From: Mitsuaria sp. PDC51
GTDB lineage: Bacteria; Pseudomonadota; Gammaproteobacteria; Burkholderiales; Burkholderiaceae_C
DNA length: 64,000 nt
Reading direction: 5' to 3'
Assembly (NCBI RefSeq): GCF_900113225.1
Contig: NZ_FOZE01000002.1
Coordinates: 1,054,001-1,118,000 of the forward strand
Shown here: positions 52,890 to 64,000 of the stretch, piece by piece
Layout of the letters: each line of letters begins with the position of its first letter
How positions within the stretch are numbered: position 1 is the stretch's first letter
Translations under genes and position numbers: made by a program
The notes under the pieces: generated by a model
Database searches by the model: none
What the model saw: the letters and a program-made list of their open reading frames with translations, nothing else
Told to the model about the DNA's origin: nothing

Positions 52890-53549
52890 TTAGTTTTTCA
52901 CAGGCTGACGCGCCCGGGGACCCGGCAGCAGGCCATTAGGGGCGTAGACCAGACGGTTGCTGGTCATGCCCGCGATCTGGTAGCTGCGGTCGGTAAGGTT
53001 CGCAGCGATTTGATCCACCACAGCCTGTACCAGCATCGCGATTGGATTGCTTTGGGTGCTGCTCTGTTCAGCGCTGGATGCCGTCGCCTTGCCGTCCCAC
53101 AGCAGCGCGCCGGTGCGCAGGTCCACCAGCTTGGCATGCATCTCGACGATGGTCTCGCTCGACAGCACCTTGTAGACCGAGCCGTACTGCTTCACGTCGA
53201 CATACAACGCCGCATCGGCGCCAAAGATCTGGCGCAGCTTGGCGGCGTCGATCTGGTGTGCGTCCGCCGGCGTGGTGATGCCGTTGGTGCGCAGCGTCTC
53301 ATCGACCAGCGACACCGGCAGCACGTAGTAGCCGGCTTCGCCCAGCGGCATCGACAGGTTGGAGAGCACGCCATAGGTGGCATTCACGTCCGGCGTGTCG
53401 TTGACCGGCGGCAGCACCAGCAGCGAGGCCGGCTTGGCTTCCTTGAACGCGGTGTAGTCGTAGGGCTTGGACGGCGAGGCGCAGGCGGTCAGCGCGGCCA
53501 GCACGGCCACGGCGCCGAGGCGGCGGATCAGGGACATCAGGTTCGTCAT
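52890..53549 (-). CDS. DUF799 (GNA1162-type) lipoprotein
   Basis: A 219-residue lipoprotein with lipobox ALTAC (Cys23). The core, SLLVLPPVNDTPDVNATYGVLSNLSMPLGEAGYYVLPVSLVDETLR, matches DUF799, the family of Neisseria GNA1162. It ends with TDRSYQIAGMTSNRLVYAPNGLLPGPR. It is the last gene of the CsgG-like, DUF4810, DUF799 operon, whose products probably form an outer-membrane assembly; the exact role is unknown. A terminator follows. Confidence 0.9.
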   Translation of the reverse strand: MTNLMSLIRRLGAVAVLAALTACASPSKPYDYTAFKEAKPASLLVLPPVNDTPDVNATYGVLSNLSMPLGEAGYYVLPVSLVDETLRTNGITTPADAHQIDAAKLRQIFGADAALYVDVKQYGSVYKVLSSETIVEMHAKLVDLRTGALLWDGKATASSAEQSSTQSNPIAMLVQAVVDQIAANLTDRSYQIAGMTSNRLVYAPNGLLPGPRARQPVKN

Positions 53550-53569
53550 GGTGTCGTTCTCCTCGGCGC

Positions 53570-53983
53570 TCAGACGCCGCTGGCCGCCTTGGCGGGCACG
53601 GCGGCAGCGGCCGCGGTCTTCTCGGACGGCTTCTTCAGCAGGAAGTCCACGTAGGCGGCGGATTCCGGGAACAGCGCGCGCTCGGCTTCCAGGTGGGCTC
53701 GCGCGGCGTCGTCGTTGCCGACCTTCGCGTAGAGCAGCGCCAGGTGGCCGTGCAGGCCGGGCGGCGTCGCTTCGTTGGCCGCCTTGTTCTTGATCAGCTG
53801 CGCTTCGAGCTGCGTGATCTGGTCGCCAGGCGCGGTGCCGTTGGTCTTGAAGTACTGGTAGACGCTGTTCTGGTAACCGGCCCATTGATAGAGCGGCTTC
53901 TGCGGCGTGCCGCAGGCGGTCAGCAGCGCGGCGACGGCCACGGCTGCGCTCACGCGCAGCGCGTGCTTGATACGGAGGGTCAT
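53570..53983 (-). CDS. DUF4810 lipoprotein
   Basis: A 137-residue lipoprotein with lipobox LLTAC (Cys24). The mature part begins GTPQKPLYQWAGYQNSVYQYFK, the DUF4810 signature, followed by a TPR-like helical section (GLHGHLALLYAKVGNDDAARAHLEAERALFPES) and an Ala/Lys tail. It is the middle gene of the three-lipoprotein operon, 20 bases upstream of the DUF799 gene and 14 downstream of the CsgG-like gene. Confidence 0.9.
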   Translation of the reverse strand: MTLRIKHALRVSAAVAVAALLTACGTPQKPLYQWAGYQNSVYQYFKTNGTAPGDQITQLEAQLIKNKAANEATPPGLHGHLALLYAKVGNDDAARAHLEAERALFPESAAYVDFLLKKPSEKTAAAAAVPAKAASGV

Positions 53984-53997
53984 GATCGGGCTCCTGG

Positions 53998-54681
53998 TCA
54001 GCGGGCGGCTTGCGGCTTCCAGGCGCCGCTGTCGATGCCGGCGACCATCGTGTTGACGGCCTCCTTGATGGCCAGGTCCAGGACCTTGCCGTTCAGCGTC
54101 GCGTCGTAGCTGGCGGTGCCGCCGAAGCCGACGACCTCGCGCGTCGAGAGCTCGTATTCGCCAGCGCCCTGCGCCGAGTACACGACTTCCGAGGTCTGGC
54201 TGTTCACCACGTTCAGCGTGACCTTGGCGTAGGCGATCTGCTTCTTGCCGCGGCCCAGCACGCCGAACAGCTGCTGGTCGCCGACTTCCTTGCGGCCGAA
54301 TTCGGTGACCGAGCCCGTCACCAGGTAGTCCGCGCCCTTGATCGTCAGCGCGCTGTTCTTGAACTTGGCTTCCTGCTGCGCCTCTTCGAGGTTGTCGCGG
54401 TCCAGCACGCTGAAGCGGTTGGTCTGCTGCAGGTGGGCGATCAGGATCGACTTGGACTGGTTGCCCAGGCGGTCGATGGCGTCGGCGAACATGCCGCGCA
54501 TGAAGCTCGAGCGGTTCTCGAACTTGCCCACCGCGATCGGGGCACGCTGACCCTGGTACTGGACCGGGGCGGGCGCCGCGCGCGGGACTTCAATGGTGCG
54601 GGATTGCTCGGTCGCGCAGCCGAACAGGGCCGTCAGGGCGAGCGCCAGGGTGGCGCGGCGCGCCAGGACGTTGAATGACAT
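53998..54681 (-). CDS. CsgG-like outer-membrane lipoprotein
   Basis: A 227-residue lipoprotein with lipobox ALFGC (Cys22). It shows CsgG-family features: VGKFENRSSFMRGMFADAIDRLGNQSKSILIAHLQQTNRFSVLDRDNL, ADYLVTGSVTEFGRKEVG and AYAKVTLNVVNSQTSEVVYSAQGAGEY. CsgG forms an outer-membrane export pore for curli in enterics, but there are no curli genes here; this form travels with DUF4810 and DUF799 lipoproteins. It is the first gene of that operon, beginning at ATG 54681. Confidence 0.9.
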   Translation of the reverse strand: MSFNVLARRATLALALTALFGCATEQSRTIEVPRAAPAPVQYQGQRAPIAVGKFENRSSFMRGMFADAIDRLGNQSKSILIAHLQQTNRFSVLDRDNLEEAQQEAKFKNSALTIKGADYLVTGSVTEFGRKEVGDQQLFGVLGRGKKQIAYAKVTLNVVNSQTSEVVYSAQGAGEYELSTREVVGFGGTASYDATLNGKVLDLAIKEAVNTMVAGIDSGAWKPQAAR

Positions 54682-54783
54682 GGGAACTCCCTCAAAAACG
54701 ACACCGGCGGGACGCCGGTGCTTGCTCCGGTCGAAGCCGGATGTTCGAAGTGTGCGATACCGAACCGAGTGGTTGGGGGAACG

Positions 54784-54832
54784 CCGAAAAGAACATCGGC
54801 AGGAGTGCGAGTTTTTCGCAGTCCTGCCGATG
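54784..54832 (-). terminator. Rho-independent terminator of the atp operon
   Basis: On the minus strand a 17-bp stem with one mismatch (arms at 54794-54810 and 54816-54832, 5-base loop) is followed by TTCTTTTCGG. It lies 53 bases after the atpC stop. A further small hairpin (54702-54720) is nearer the CsgG-like gene. Confidence 0.88.
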
Positions 54833-54885
54833 CAGTGTGGTGTCCTCGCCGCACCGGCGTCCCGGCGCGCGAGGAGATGGGGGGC

Positions 54886-55302
54886 TCAGCGCTTGGCGCG
54901 GAACTTGCGCAGCGCGGCGATCTGCGCGGCCATGGCCGCGAATTCGCTTTGCGCCTTGGCGAAGTCGATGTCGCTCTTGGCGTTCTTCATCGCTTCCTCT
55001 GCGGCCTTCTTCGCGGCCTCGGCGCGGGCCTCGTCGAGGTCCTTGCCGCGGATCGCGGTGTCGGCCAGCACGGTCACGACGTCCGGCTGCACTTCCAGCA
55101 GGCCGCCGGCAACGAAGACGAACTCTTCATCGCCATTGGGACGCTGGATACGCACCGCGCCCGGCTTGATGCGGGTGATCAGCGGGGTGTGCTTGGGCAG
55201 GATGCCCAGCTCGCCGCCTTCGCCCGGCAGCGCCACGAATTTCGCCTCGCCCGAGAAGATCTGCTCTTCCGCCGAGACCACGTTCACGTGGAGGGTTGCC
55301 AT
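54886..55302 (-). CDS. atpC: ATP synthase F1 subunit epsilon
   Basis: A 138-residue epsilon subunit, part of the central rotor stalk and inhibitor of ATP hydrolysis. The beta-barrel starts at [22 protein letters not shown] and includes [23 protein letters not shown]; the C-terminal helices are Ala/Lys-rich. The start is the ATG at 55302 after AAGGAA, not an upstream in-frame start at 55368. It is the last gene of the operon, followed by a terminator. Confidence 0.97.
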   Translation of the reverse strand: MATLHVNVVSAEEQIFSGEAKFVALPGEGGELGILPKHTPLITRIKPGAVRIQRPNGDEEFVFVAGGLLEVQPDVVTVLADTAIRGKDLDEARAEAAKKAAEEAMKNAKSDIDFAKAQSEFAAMAAQIAALRKFRAKR

Positions 55303-55383
55303 TGCGTTTCCTTGATCGAGAAGTGAGAAGTCCGTTCGGAGTTCAATGGCGCGCCGCTCGCACGGCACGCCATCGAAGGCTCT

Positions 55384-56808
<1,425 letters not shown>

Positions 56809-56846
56809 TCAATTCCAAATCTGTTGCCTGCGATCGATCGCCGGGA

Positions 56847-57722
56847 TCAACCGCTGATGGCGGCCGCGCCGCTGACGATTTCCGACAGTTCCTTGGTGAT
56901 CGCGGCCTGGCGGGTCTTGTTGTAGACCAGCTTCAGCTCACCGATCAGCGTGCCGGCGTTGTCGGTCGCGGCCTTCATGGCCACCATGCGCGCCGATTGC
57001 TCGGACGCCATGTTCTCCGCCACGGCCTGATAGACCAGGGCTTCGGTGTAGCGCACCAGCAGTTCGTTGATCACCGTCGGGGCATCGGGCTCGTACAGGT
57101 AGTCCCATGCGTGACCCGCGGCATCCGTCTCCAGCGACTCGGCCGTCAGCGGCAGCAGTTGCTGCACCACCGGCTCCTGCTTCATCGTGTTGACGAAGCG
57201 CGTGTAGCAGAGATAGACCGCCGACAGCCTGCCTTCCGCGTAAGCGTCCAGCAGCGTCTTGACCGGGCCGACCAGCTTCTCGAGCTGGGGGCTGTCGCCG
57301 AGTTGCGTCGCATGCGCGACGACCTTGGCGCCGATCCGGTTCATGAAACCCAGACCCTTGTTGCCGATCGCGACCACTTCCGCCTTCTGACCCGCCTGCT
57401 CGATTTCCTTGAGCTTGCTGGTCGTCGCGCGAAGCAGGTTAGTGTTCAGACCACCGCACAGGCCCTTGTCGGTCGTGACCACCACGAAACCGGCCGTCTT
57501 GGCGTCGGCATGCGACACCATGAACGGATGGCGGTACTCGGGGTTGGCCTTGGACAGGTTGGCGGCGATGTTGCCGACCTTCTCCGCGTACGGACGGGCC
57601 GCGCGCATCCGATCCTGCGCCTTGCGCATCTTCGAAGCGGCGACCATCTCCATGGCCTTGGTGATCTTCTTGGTGTTCTCGACCGACTTGATCTTGCCGC
57701 GAATTTCCTTGCCTGCTGCCAT
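56847..57722 (-). CDS. atpG: ATP synthase F1 subunit gamma
   Basis: A 291-residue rotor shaft subunit. The N-terminal [36 protein letters not shown] and C-terminal SDNAGTLI-type region ([34 protein letters not shown]) are the conserved coiled-coil ends that rotate in the alpha-beta hexamer. AGGAGA lies eight bases before the ATG. Located between atpA and atpD. Confidence 0.98.
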   Translation of the reverse strand: MAAGKEIRGKIKSVENTKKITKAMEMVAASKMRKAQDRMRAARPYAEKVGNIAANLSKANPEYRHPFMVSHADAKTAGFVVVTTDKGLCGGLNTNLLRATTSKLKEIEQAGQKAEVVAIGNKGLGFMNRIGAKVVAHATQLGDSPQLEKLVGPVKTLLDAYAEGRLSAVYLCYTRFVNTMKQEPVVQQLLPLTAESLETDAAGHAWDYLYEPDAPTVINELLVRYTEALVYQAVAENMASEQSARMVAMKAATDNAGTLIGELKLVYNKTRQAAITKELSEIVSGAAAISG

Positions 57723-57781
57723 GATTTCTCCTGTGAGGGCCGGGTCTTGCCTGACTTCAGCGAGACCCGGTCATGGTTGCT

Positions 57782-59335
<1,554 letters not shown>

Positions 59336-59426
59336 TGCTTGCTCCCAACGGCATCCCGCCGAAGCGGGACACCAGGGTGAATCGGGGGGATCTTTGGCAG
59401 TCGGGCTGGGACCGGAGGCTTGCGCC

Positions 59427-59960
59427 TCAGGCCGTCAGCGCCACTTTCATGCGTTCCAGGCGGGCCTTGACCGAGGTGTCCAGCACCTCGTCGCCGACCA
59501 CCACACGGATACCGCCGATCAGGCCAGGCTCCAGCTCGACGCGGGCTTGCAGCTTGCGACCGAAGCGCTTCTCCAGCGACGCGACCACGTCGGCCAGTTG
59601 GGCCGGCTCGATCGGGTAGGCGCTGAAGATCTGCGCATCGGACACGCCGGAAGCGGCGTTGGCCAGTTCGTGGAACTGCTGGACCATCGCCGGCAGCGCC
59701 GACAGGCGGCCGTTGGCGATCACCTCGCGCAGGAAGTTCTGCACGCCGGGCAGCAGCGTCTGCTTGCTGGCCGCCGACATGACCTGGAACACCTGGTCGG
59801 TGCCCACCTTCGGGTCTTCGGCGAACTGGCGCAGCTGGCTGTCGCCGGCGACGAGCGCCAGCGCGGCCAACTGCTCGTTCCAGGCCTTCAGGTCCTGCGA
59901 GGACGCGACCTGGAACAGCGCTTCGGCGTAGGGACGGGCAATGGTTGCGAGTTCAGCCAT
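59427..59960 (-). CDS. atpH: ATP synthase subunit delta
   Basis: A 177-residue peripheral-stalk subunit that links F1 to the b subunits. The start [19 protein letters not shown] and the C-terminal [30 protein letters not shown] motif are diagnostic. It begins two bases after the atpF stop codon. Confidence 0.97.
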   Translation of the reverse strand: MAELATIARPYAEALFQVASSQDLKAWNEQLAALALVAGDSQLRQFAEDPKVGTDQVFQVMSAASKQTLLPGVQNFLREVIANGRLSALPAMVQQFHELANAASGVSDAQIFSAYPIEPAQLADVVASLEKRFGRKLQARVELEPGLIGGIRVVVGDEVLDTSVKARLERMKVALTA

Positions 59961-59962
59961 GA

Positions 59963-60433
59963 TTACAGCTCCGTCTTGAGACGGTTCAGCAATTCGGCGT
60001 GCACGCTGGCATTGACCTCGCGCTGCAGGATCTGCTCGGCGCCCTTGACGGCCAGCGCGGCGACCTGCTCGCGCAGGGCCTCACGGACACGCACCGACTG
60101 CTGCTCGGCCTCGGCCTTCGCAGCGGCGATGATCTTGGCGCCTTCGTCCTCCGCGCGCTTCTTCGCTTCGTCCACGATGGCGGCGCCGCGCTTCTCGGCG
60201 TCGGACAGCAGCTTCGTGGTTTCGTTGCGGGTCTGCGCCAGTTGCTCGTCGACCTTCTTGTTGGCGTTGGCCAGCTCGGCCTTCGCCTGGTCAGCAGCCG
60301 CCAGGCCAGTGCGGATTCGCTCCGCGCGCTCGTCCAGCGCCTTCACGATCGGCGGCCAGATGAACCGCATCGTGACGAACACCAGGATGGCGAACGGAAT
60401 CCACTGAATGAAAAGGCTAGCGTTGATATTCAC
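59963..60433 (-). CDS. atpF: ATP synthase Fo subunit b
   Basis: A 156-residue b subunit: one N-terminal membrane helix ([22 protein letters not shown]) and a long Ala/Glu/Lys coiled coil forming the peripheral stalk. The start codon is a GTG at 60433, chosen because AAAGGAT lies seven bases upstream and the family start MNINASLF follows. Ends two bases before atpH. Confidence 0.97.
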   Translation of the reverse strand: MNINASLFIQWIPFAILVFVTMRFIWPPIVKALDERAERIRTGLAAADQAKAELANANKKVDEQLAQTRNETTKLLSDAEKRGAAIVDEAKKRAEDEGAKIIAAAKAEAEQQSVRVREALREQVAALAVKGAEQILQREVNASVHAELLNRLKTEL

Positions 60434-60469
60434 GGCACGATCCTTTCAGTCGTGAAAGGGACGGGCCTA

Positions 60470-60757
<288 letters not shown>

Positions 60758-60816
60758 TTAGATAAAAAGGAAAGGGAAAGGGAATCGGGAAATCGAAGTA
60801 GCCGTGTCCAGCCGGA

Positions 60817-61686
60817 TCAGTGCGCGTCGTGCGCCTGGCCCAGGTAGATCAGCGTCAGCATCATGAAGATGAAGGCCTGCAGCGTGATCACAAGGATGTG
60901 GAACAGCGTCCAGACCGTGCCGGCGAGCACATGGCCGATGGCCAGGCCGATGCCGGTGCCGGTCAGGGCCCAGCCGCCGCCCATCAGGGCGATCAGCATG
61001 AACACGAGCTCGCCGGCGAACATGTTGCCGAACAGCCGCATGCCATGAGACACCGTCTTGGCGATGAACTCGATGACCTGCATGGCGAAGTTGAAGGGCC
61101 ACAGCACCGGGTGCGCGCCGAAGGGCGCGGAGATCAGTTCATGGCCCCAGCCGCCCACGCCCTTGATCTTCAAGCTGTAGAAGAACACCAGCAGCAGCAC
61201 GAACGTGGACATGCTCAGCGTGGTCGACAGGTCGGCGGTCGGCACGACGCGCTGATAGGCGTGGTGCGCGTCGTGGGCGACGTAGTTGGTGAACAGCGTG
61301 GGCAGCCAGTCCACCGGCAGCATGTCCATGAAGTTCATGAAGAAGATCCACACGAACACGGTCAAGGCGACCGGGCCGATGACCTTGCGGCTCTTCTCGT
61401 TGTGGATGACGGCCTTGGCCTGGTTGTCCACCATTTCGACCAGGATCTCGACGGCGGCCTGGAAGCGACCCGGCACGCCGGCATGCGCCTTGCGTGCGGC
61501 GCGCCACAGCAGGAACACGGCGAGCAGGCCCAGCACGGTCGAATAAATGAGCGAATCGAAGTTGAAGACGCTGAAGTCGACGATGTCGACCTGCTTGACG
61601 TCCTCGAACTGGAAGTTCTTCTGCCAATGCTGCAAATGGTGGGTGATGTATTCACCCGAGGTCGGCGCGTGCCCTTCTGCTGCCAT
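60817..61686 (-). CDS. atpB: ATP synthase Fo subunit a
   Basis: A 289-residue proton-channel subunit with about six transmembrane helices. The essential arginine lies in the SHGMRLFGNMFAGELVFML motif (about residues 214-232), and the C-terminal helix has LQAFIFMMLTLIYLGQAHDAH. A GGAAAG ribosome site precedes the ATG. Located between atpI and atpE. Confidence 0.97.
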   Translation of the reverse strand: MAAEGHAPTSGEYITHHLQHWQKNFQFEDVKQVDIVDFSVFNFDSLIYSTVLGLLAVFLLWRAARKAHAGVPGRFQAAVEILVEMVDNQAKAVIHNEKSRKVIGPVALTVFVWIFFMNFMDMLPVDWLPTLFTNYVAHDAHHAYQRVVPTADLSTTLSMSTFVLLLVFFYSLKIKGVGGWGHELISAPFGAHPVLWPFNFAMQVIEFIAKTVSHGMRLFGNMFAGELVFMLIALMGGGWALTGTGIGLAIGHVLAGTVWTLFHILVITLQAFIFMMLTLIYLGQAHDAH

Positions 61687-61701
61687 GGTTGCTTTCCGTC
61701 T

Positions 61702-62265
61702 CTATTTTCTGATTCGACCCCGCCGAAGCAGGGCCAGCCAATTTGCCTTCAGGGTCACGACGAGGGTCGAGAGCAACGCTGCCCAACTCAACGACGGGAA
61801 ACCCGCGGCGACCGCCACCAGGATGGCGACCGCCAGAATGATCTTCACCAGCTCCCAGACCGCGAACGTGAGCATCGGAGTGCCCGCGTCCCTCGCCGAT
61901 CGCCGCGTCATGCCCCACGCCATCAGGGCGTTCGGCAGGACGACCGAGGCGGCACCGAACAGCGCCGACCAGGTTTTGTCGGCTTGCAGGGACAGCAGAC
62001 CCCACAGCGCGACCATGACCGCTCCCGCCGCCGCCTGCCAGATCAACAAGGACCAGACCGACATTGCCGGAAGCCGGGCCCGCAAGTCCTGCGCTTGTTC
62101 TCGCGTCAGGGGCTTGAAAGCCGGTTCGCCGTCCGCATCTCCTTCGATTCCATCGTCCCAGGGATCCTGGCTGGCGGCGCCTCGGTCCTTCGCCTGATGG
62201 GGCGGAGTGGTCCGGAGCGGCTCGGCGGGCGGCGCAGTGGATGCGCGCGCTGGATCGGGATTCAC
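61702..62265 (-). CDS. atpI: ATP synthase protein I
   Basis: A 187-residue protein with four membrane helices in the C-terminal half (from WSLLIWQAAAGAVMVALWGLL) and an Asp/Pro-rich N-terminal half with the family-typical FKPLTREQAQDLRARL. AtpI helps c-ring assembly and is not part of the finished enzyme. A GTG at 62265 is chosen as the start because a -10 TATAAT lies 31 bases upstream and leaves room for only a short leader; an in-frame start at 62349 would lie upstream of that promoter. First gene of the atp operon. Confidence 0.87.
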   Translation of the reverse strand: MNPDPARASTAPPAEPLRTTPPHQAKDRGAASQDPWDDGIEGDADGEPAFKPLTREQAQDLRARLPAMSVWSLLIWQAAAGAVMVALWGLLSLQADKTWSALFGAASVVLPNALMAWGMTRRSARDAGTPMLTFAVWELVKIILAVAILVAVAAGFPSLSWAALLSTLVVTLKANWLALLRRGRIRK

Positions 62266-62296
62266 GGCTTCAAGGGGCGAGCGGCAAAACCACGGG

Positions 62297-62324
62297 ATTA
62301 TAGGGGGTCTGACCTTACAGACCC
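62297..62324 (-). promoter_or_regulatory. Probable promoter of the atp operon with overlapping inverted repeat
   Basis: A consensus -10 TATAAT (minus strand, 62302-62297) lies about 31 bases before the atpI start. Its spacer/-35 region contains a 7+6+7 inverted repeat GGGTCTG/CAGACCC (62305-62324), with no recognisable -35 hexamer, which suggests activator or repressor binding at this site. Confidence 0.65.
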
Positions 62325-62553
62325 TTAACAGGCTGCGGCGGCGGCCCATCGGCGCCGACTTGACAGGCCGTGCGAAGCCCGCATAGCCGGGCGCGCGCCG
62401 TGTTCATCGAGGCTGGCGGGGTGTCCGCCACGACGGGGCGCGAGGTGCGCACGCAACACCTGCCCCTTTGCCGCCACTCGGGATTGCCCTCGACCCGATC
62501 GGCGCAGGCCGCGCCGTCATGGCGCCACGGCGCCACCGCACCCTCGGTCGACC

Positions 62554-63498
62554 TCAGCCCGGCCAGCGCGCGAATTGCACCGGCAAGCCCGCCACCGGCA
62601 CCCGCATCTTGAGCACGCACCCTGCCCAGGGCTGGGCGGCGAGTTCCGCCTCGCTGCGCTTTTCCCGTGCAGTGGTGACGAAGATGGTGCGCAGGTCCGC
62701 ACCACCGAAGGTCGGCATCGTGGCGCAGCGCACCGGCAACTCGACCCGCGTCAGCAGCTCGCCCGACGGCGACAGGCGCAGCAGCTGCTGACCTTCCATC
62801 ATCGCGACCCAATAACCGCCCTCGACGTCGACCGCCGCGCCATCGGGCCGGCCGCCATAGGTCTCGAGCGGCTGGTCGGCGCCGCGCGGCGCGAATCGCG
62901 CGAACACCTCGCGCTCGCCAGGCGTGCCGCTGGCGGCGTCGAAGGCCATGCGGTAGATCTCGTGCGCCTTGGTGTCGGCCCAGTACATCGAGCGGCCGTC
63001 CGGGCTCCAGCCCAGGCCGTTGGAGGTGGTGATGCCGTCCTTCATCGGGACGAAGACGCCCTCGCGCAGGCAATAGAGCGCCGACTCGGGTTGGCGCGCG
63101 TCATCGATCGTGCCGACCCACAGGCGCCCTTGCGCATCGGCCTTGCCGTCGTTGAAGCGCCGCTTCGAGGCGTCGTACGGCGGGTCGAGCAGCTTCAGGT
63201 ACTCGCCGGTGGCGGGATCGAAGCGCCACAGCCCGTTGCGCTGCGGGATCAGCAGGCCGCCGCCCACCAGCGGCACCACACAGCCCGGCTCGTCGTTGAG
63301 CGCCCAGCGGGTCGGCGTCGCCGCGCCGCTGTCGAGCCGGAACAACGCCTTGCCCGGGATGTCGACGTAATAGAGACATTGCTCTAGCGGATGCCAGAAC
63401 GGCGATTCGCCGAGCAGCGCCGGCGTCAGCGACGCAGGCTCGAGGCGGAAGAACTCGTCCGTGGACGTCGTGGGGTCGGCATGAGGCTGCGAGGTCAT
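62554..63498 (-). CDS. SMP-30/gluconolactonase/LRE family protein
   Basis: A 314-residue six-bladed beta-propeller enzyme, probably a sugar lactonase. Conserved stretches are LGESPFWHPLEQCLYYVDIPG (metal-ligand glutamate), RFNDGKADAQGRLWVGTID (Asn/Asp ligands), TTSNGLGWSPDGRSMYWADT and RPDGAAVDVEGGYWVAM. No signal peptide, so cytoplasmic. There are no sugar dehydrogenase or transporter genes in the window to fix the substrate; lactones of arabinose, galactose or gluconate are typical. Confidence 0.92.
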   Translation of the reverse strand: MTSQPHADPTTSTDEFFRLEPASLTPALLGESPFWHPLEQCLYYVDIPGKALFRLDSGAATPTRWALNDEPGCVVPLVGGGLLIPQRNGLWRFDPATGEYLKLLDPPYDASKRRFNDGKADAQGRLWVGTIDDARQPESALYCLREGVFVPMKDGITTSNGLGWSPDGRSMYWADTKAHEIYRMAFDAASGTPGEREVFARFAPRGADQPLETYGGRPDGAAVDVEGGYWVAMMEGQQLLRLSPSGELLTRVELPVRCATMPTFGGADLRTIFVTTAREKRSEAELAAQPWAGCVLKMRVPVAGLPVQFARWPG

Positions 63499-63565
63499 GG
63501 CGCGATGCTATGCCGGTAACCCGGCGAAACCGGAAACCGCGCGGCCGACGGGGTGGGCGCCTCGA

Positions 63566-64000
63566 TCAGGCCAGGTCGACCTTCAGGTAGTGCGCGCCGG
63601 CGATCGGATTGAAGTAGTACGGCGGAATCTCTTCGAAGCCGAGGCTCTCGTACAGGTCGCGCGCGGCCTCCATGTCGTCGAGCGTGTCCAGCAGCATGTT
63701 GGAGTAGCCGGCGCTCGTGGCGCGATCGATCAGCGCCTGCGCCATCGTGCGGCCCAGGCCGAAACGACGGAACGCGGGGCGGATGAAGAGCCGCTTCATC
63801 TCGCAGGCGTTGGCGTAGTCCGAGTCCATGAGCGGCCGGAAACCGCCACAGCCGGCGACCTGTCCGTCCACCAGCGCGAGCAGCAGCGTGCCTTGGGGCG
63901 CGTCGTATTCCCCGGGGAGCGAGGCCAGTTCTTCCTCGAAGCCCTGGAAGCAGAGGTCCACGTCCAGGCTCTGCGCGTATTCGCGCAGGATCGCGCGCGC
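63566..64000 (-). CDS. GNAT family N-acetyltransferase (5' end outside window)
   Basis: The last 144 residues of a GNAT protein, open at the right edge. The acetyl-CoA site is in EMKRLFIRPAFRRFGLGRTMAQALID, with the usual R/QxxGxG/A form, followed by AARDLYESLGFEEIPPYYFNP. The frame continues upstream through AILREYAQSLDVDL, typical of a subfamily that begins about 10-20 residues earlier, so the GTG at 63961 is not the true start. Substrate unknown. Confidence 0.88.
   Translation of the reverse strand, partial: ARAILREYAQSLDVDLCFQGFEEELASLPGEYDAPQGTLLLALVDGQVAGCGGFRPLMDSDYANACEMKRLFIRPAFRRFGLGRTMAQALIDRATSAGYSNMLLDTLDDMEAARDLYESLGFEEIPPYYFNPIAGAHYLKVDLA

Noticed and set aside
53998-54681. 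A curli biogenesis operon
   Set aside because: Only a CsgG-like pore is found, with DUF4810 and DUF799 partners; no CsgA, CsgB, CsgE or CsgF.

Overview
The window is about 64 kb of very GC-rich bacterial chromosome. The gene repertoire points to a betaproteobacterium of the order Burkholderiales: a fused single-chain indolepyruvate:ferredoxin oxidoreductase, paired YceI proteins with a cytochrome b561, the CsgG/DUF4810/DUF799 lipoprotein trio, and the atp operon order atpI-B-E-F-H-A-G-D-C. A Roseateles/Mitsuaria-like member is plausible, partly because of the secreted GH18 chitinase, but that is inference. I see no rRNA, tRNA, CRISPR array, prophage or insertion sequence.

Layout. 1-4.3 kb (minus strand): methylglyoxal synthase (cut by the window edge), a secreted chitinase, a small secretin-like exported protein, and a secreted zinc protease translationally coupled to an EamA exporter. 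4.3-5.2 kb: an AT-richer islet with a double-glycine-leader, microcin-like peptide gene overlapping a two-helix membrane protein gene. 5.2-11.5 kb: an Lrp-type regulator divergent from the indolepyruvate oxidoreductase, then a DUF2167/site-2-protease pair. 11.6-20.9 kb (minus): hybrid histidine kinase, a GMC oxidoreductase fused to an alpha/beta hydrolase, a PhoD-like phosphoesterase and a CYTH-CHAD protein, all with overlapping ends. 21-27.3 kb: an HD phosphohydrolase, a cytochrome b561/YceI/YceI cluster, and a LytS/LytTR-type two-component system with a small membrane protein encoded between the two. 27.3-35.4 kb: an O-antigen-ligase-like membrane protein with a YhhN protein, an ImmA/IrrE-like protein lacking its catalytic glutamate, Rep helicase, and two solute-binding or unknown genes. 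35.7-40.4 kb: a membrane-anchored pseudokinase divergent from an S9 peptidase, and a YpfJ-type metallopeptidase. 40.5-45.1 kb: a four-gene signalling module (solute-binding protein, sensor kinase, HTH-receiver, receiver-Hpt). 45.1-54.7 kb: priA, hemE, lemA with two TPM proteins, ppk2, a hexose-6-phosphate mutarotase and the CsgG-like lipoprotein trio. 54.9-62.3 kb: the complete F1Fo ATP synthase operon. 62.5-64 kb: an SMP-30 family enzyme and a GNAT acetyltransferase cut by the right edge.

Many adjacent genes share ATGA or GTGA start/stop overlaps, marking tight operons. Two long, nearly perfect palindromes (27191-27298 and 39336-39471) lie between convergent genes and look like dispersed intergenic elements or strong bidirectional terminators. 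The most interesting parts are the microcin/immunity-like pair, the GMC-hydrolase/PhoD/CYTH-CHAD operon, the split BvgS-like signalling module, and two enzyme families that appear to have lost catalytic residues.
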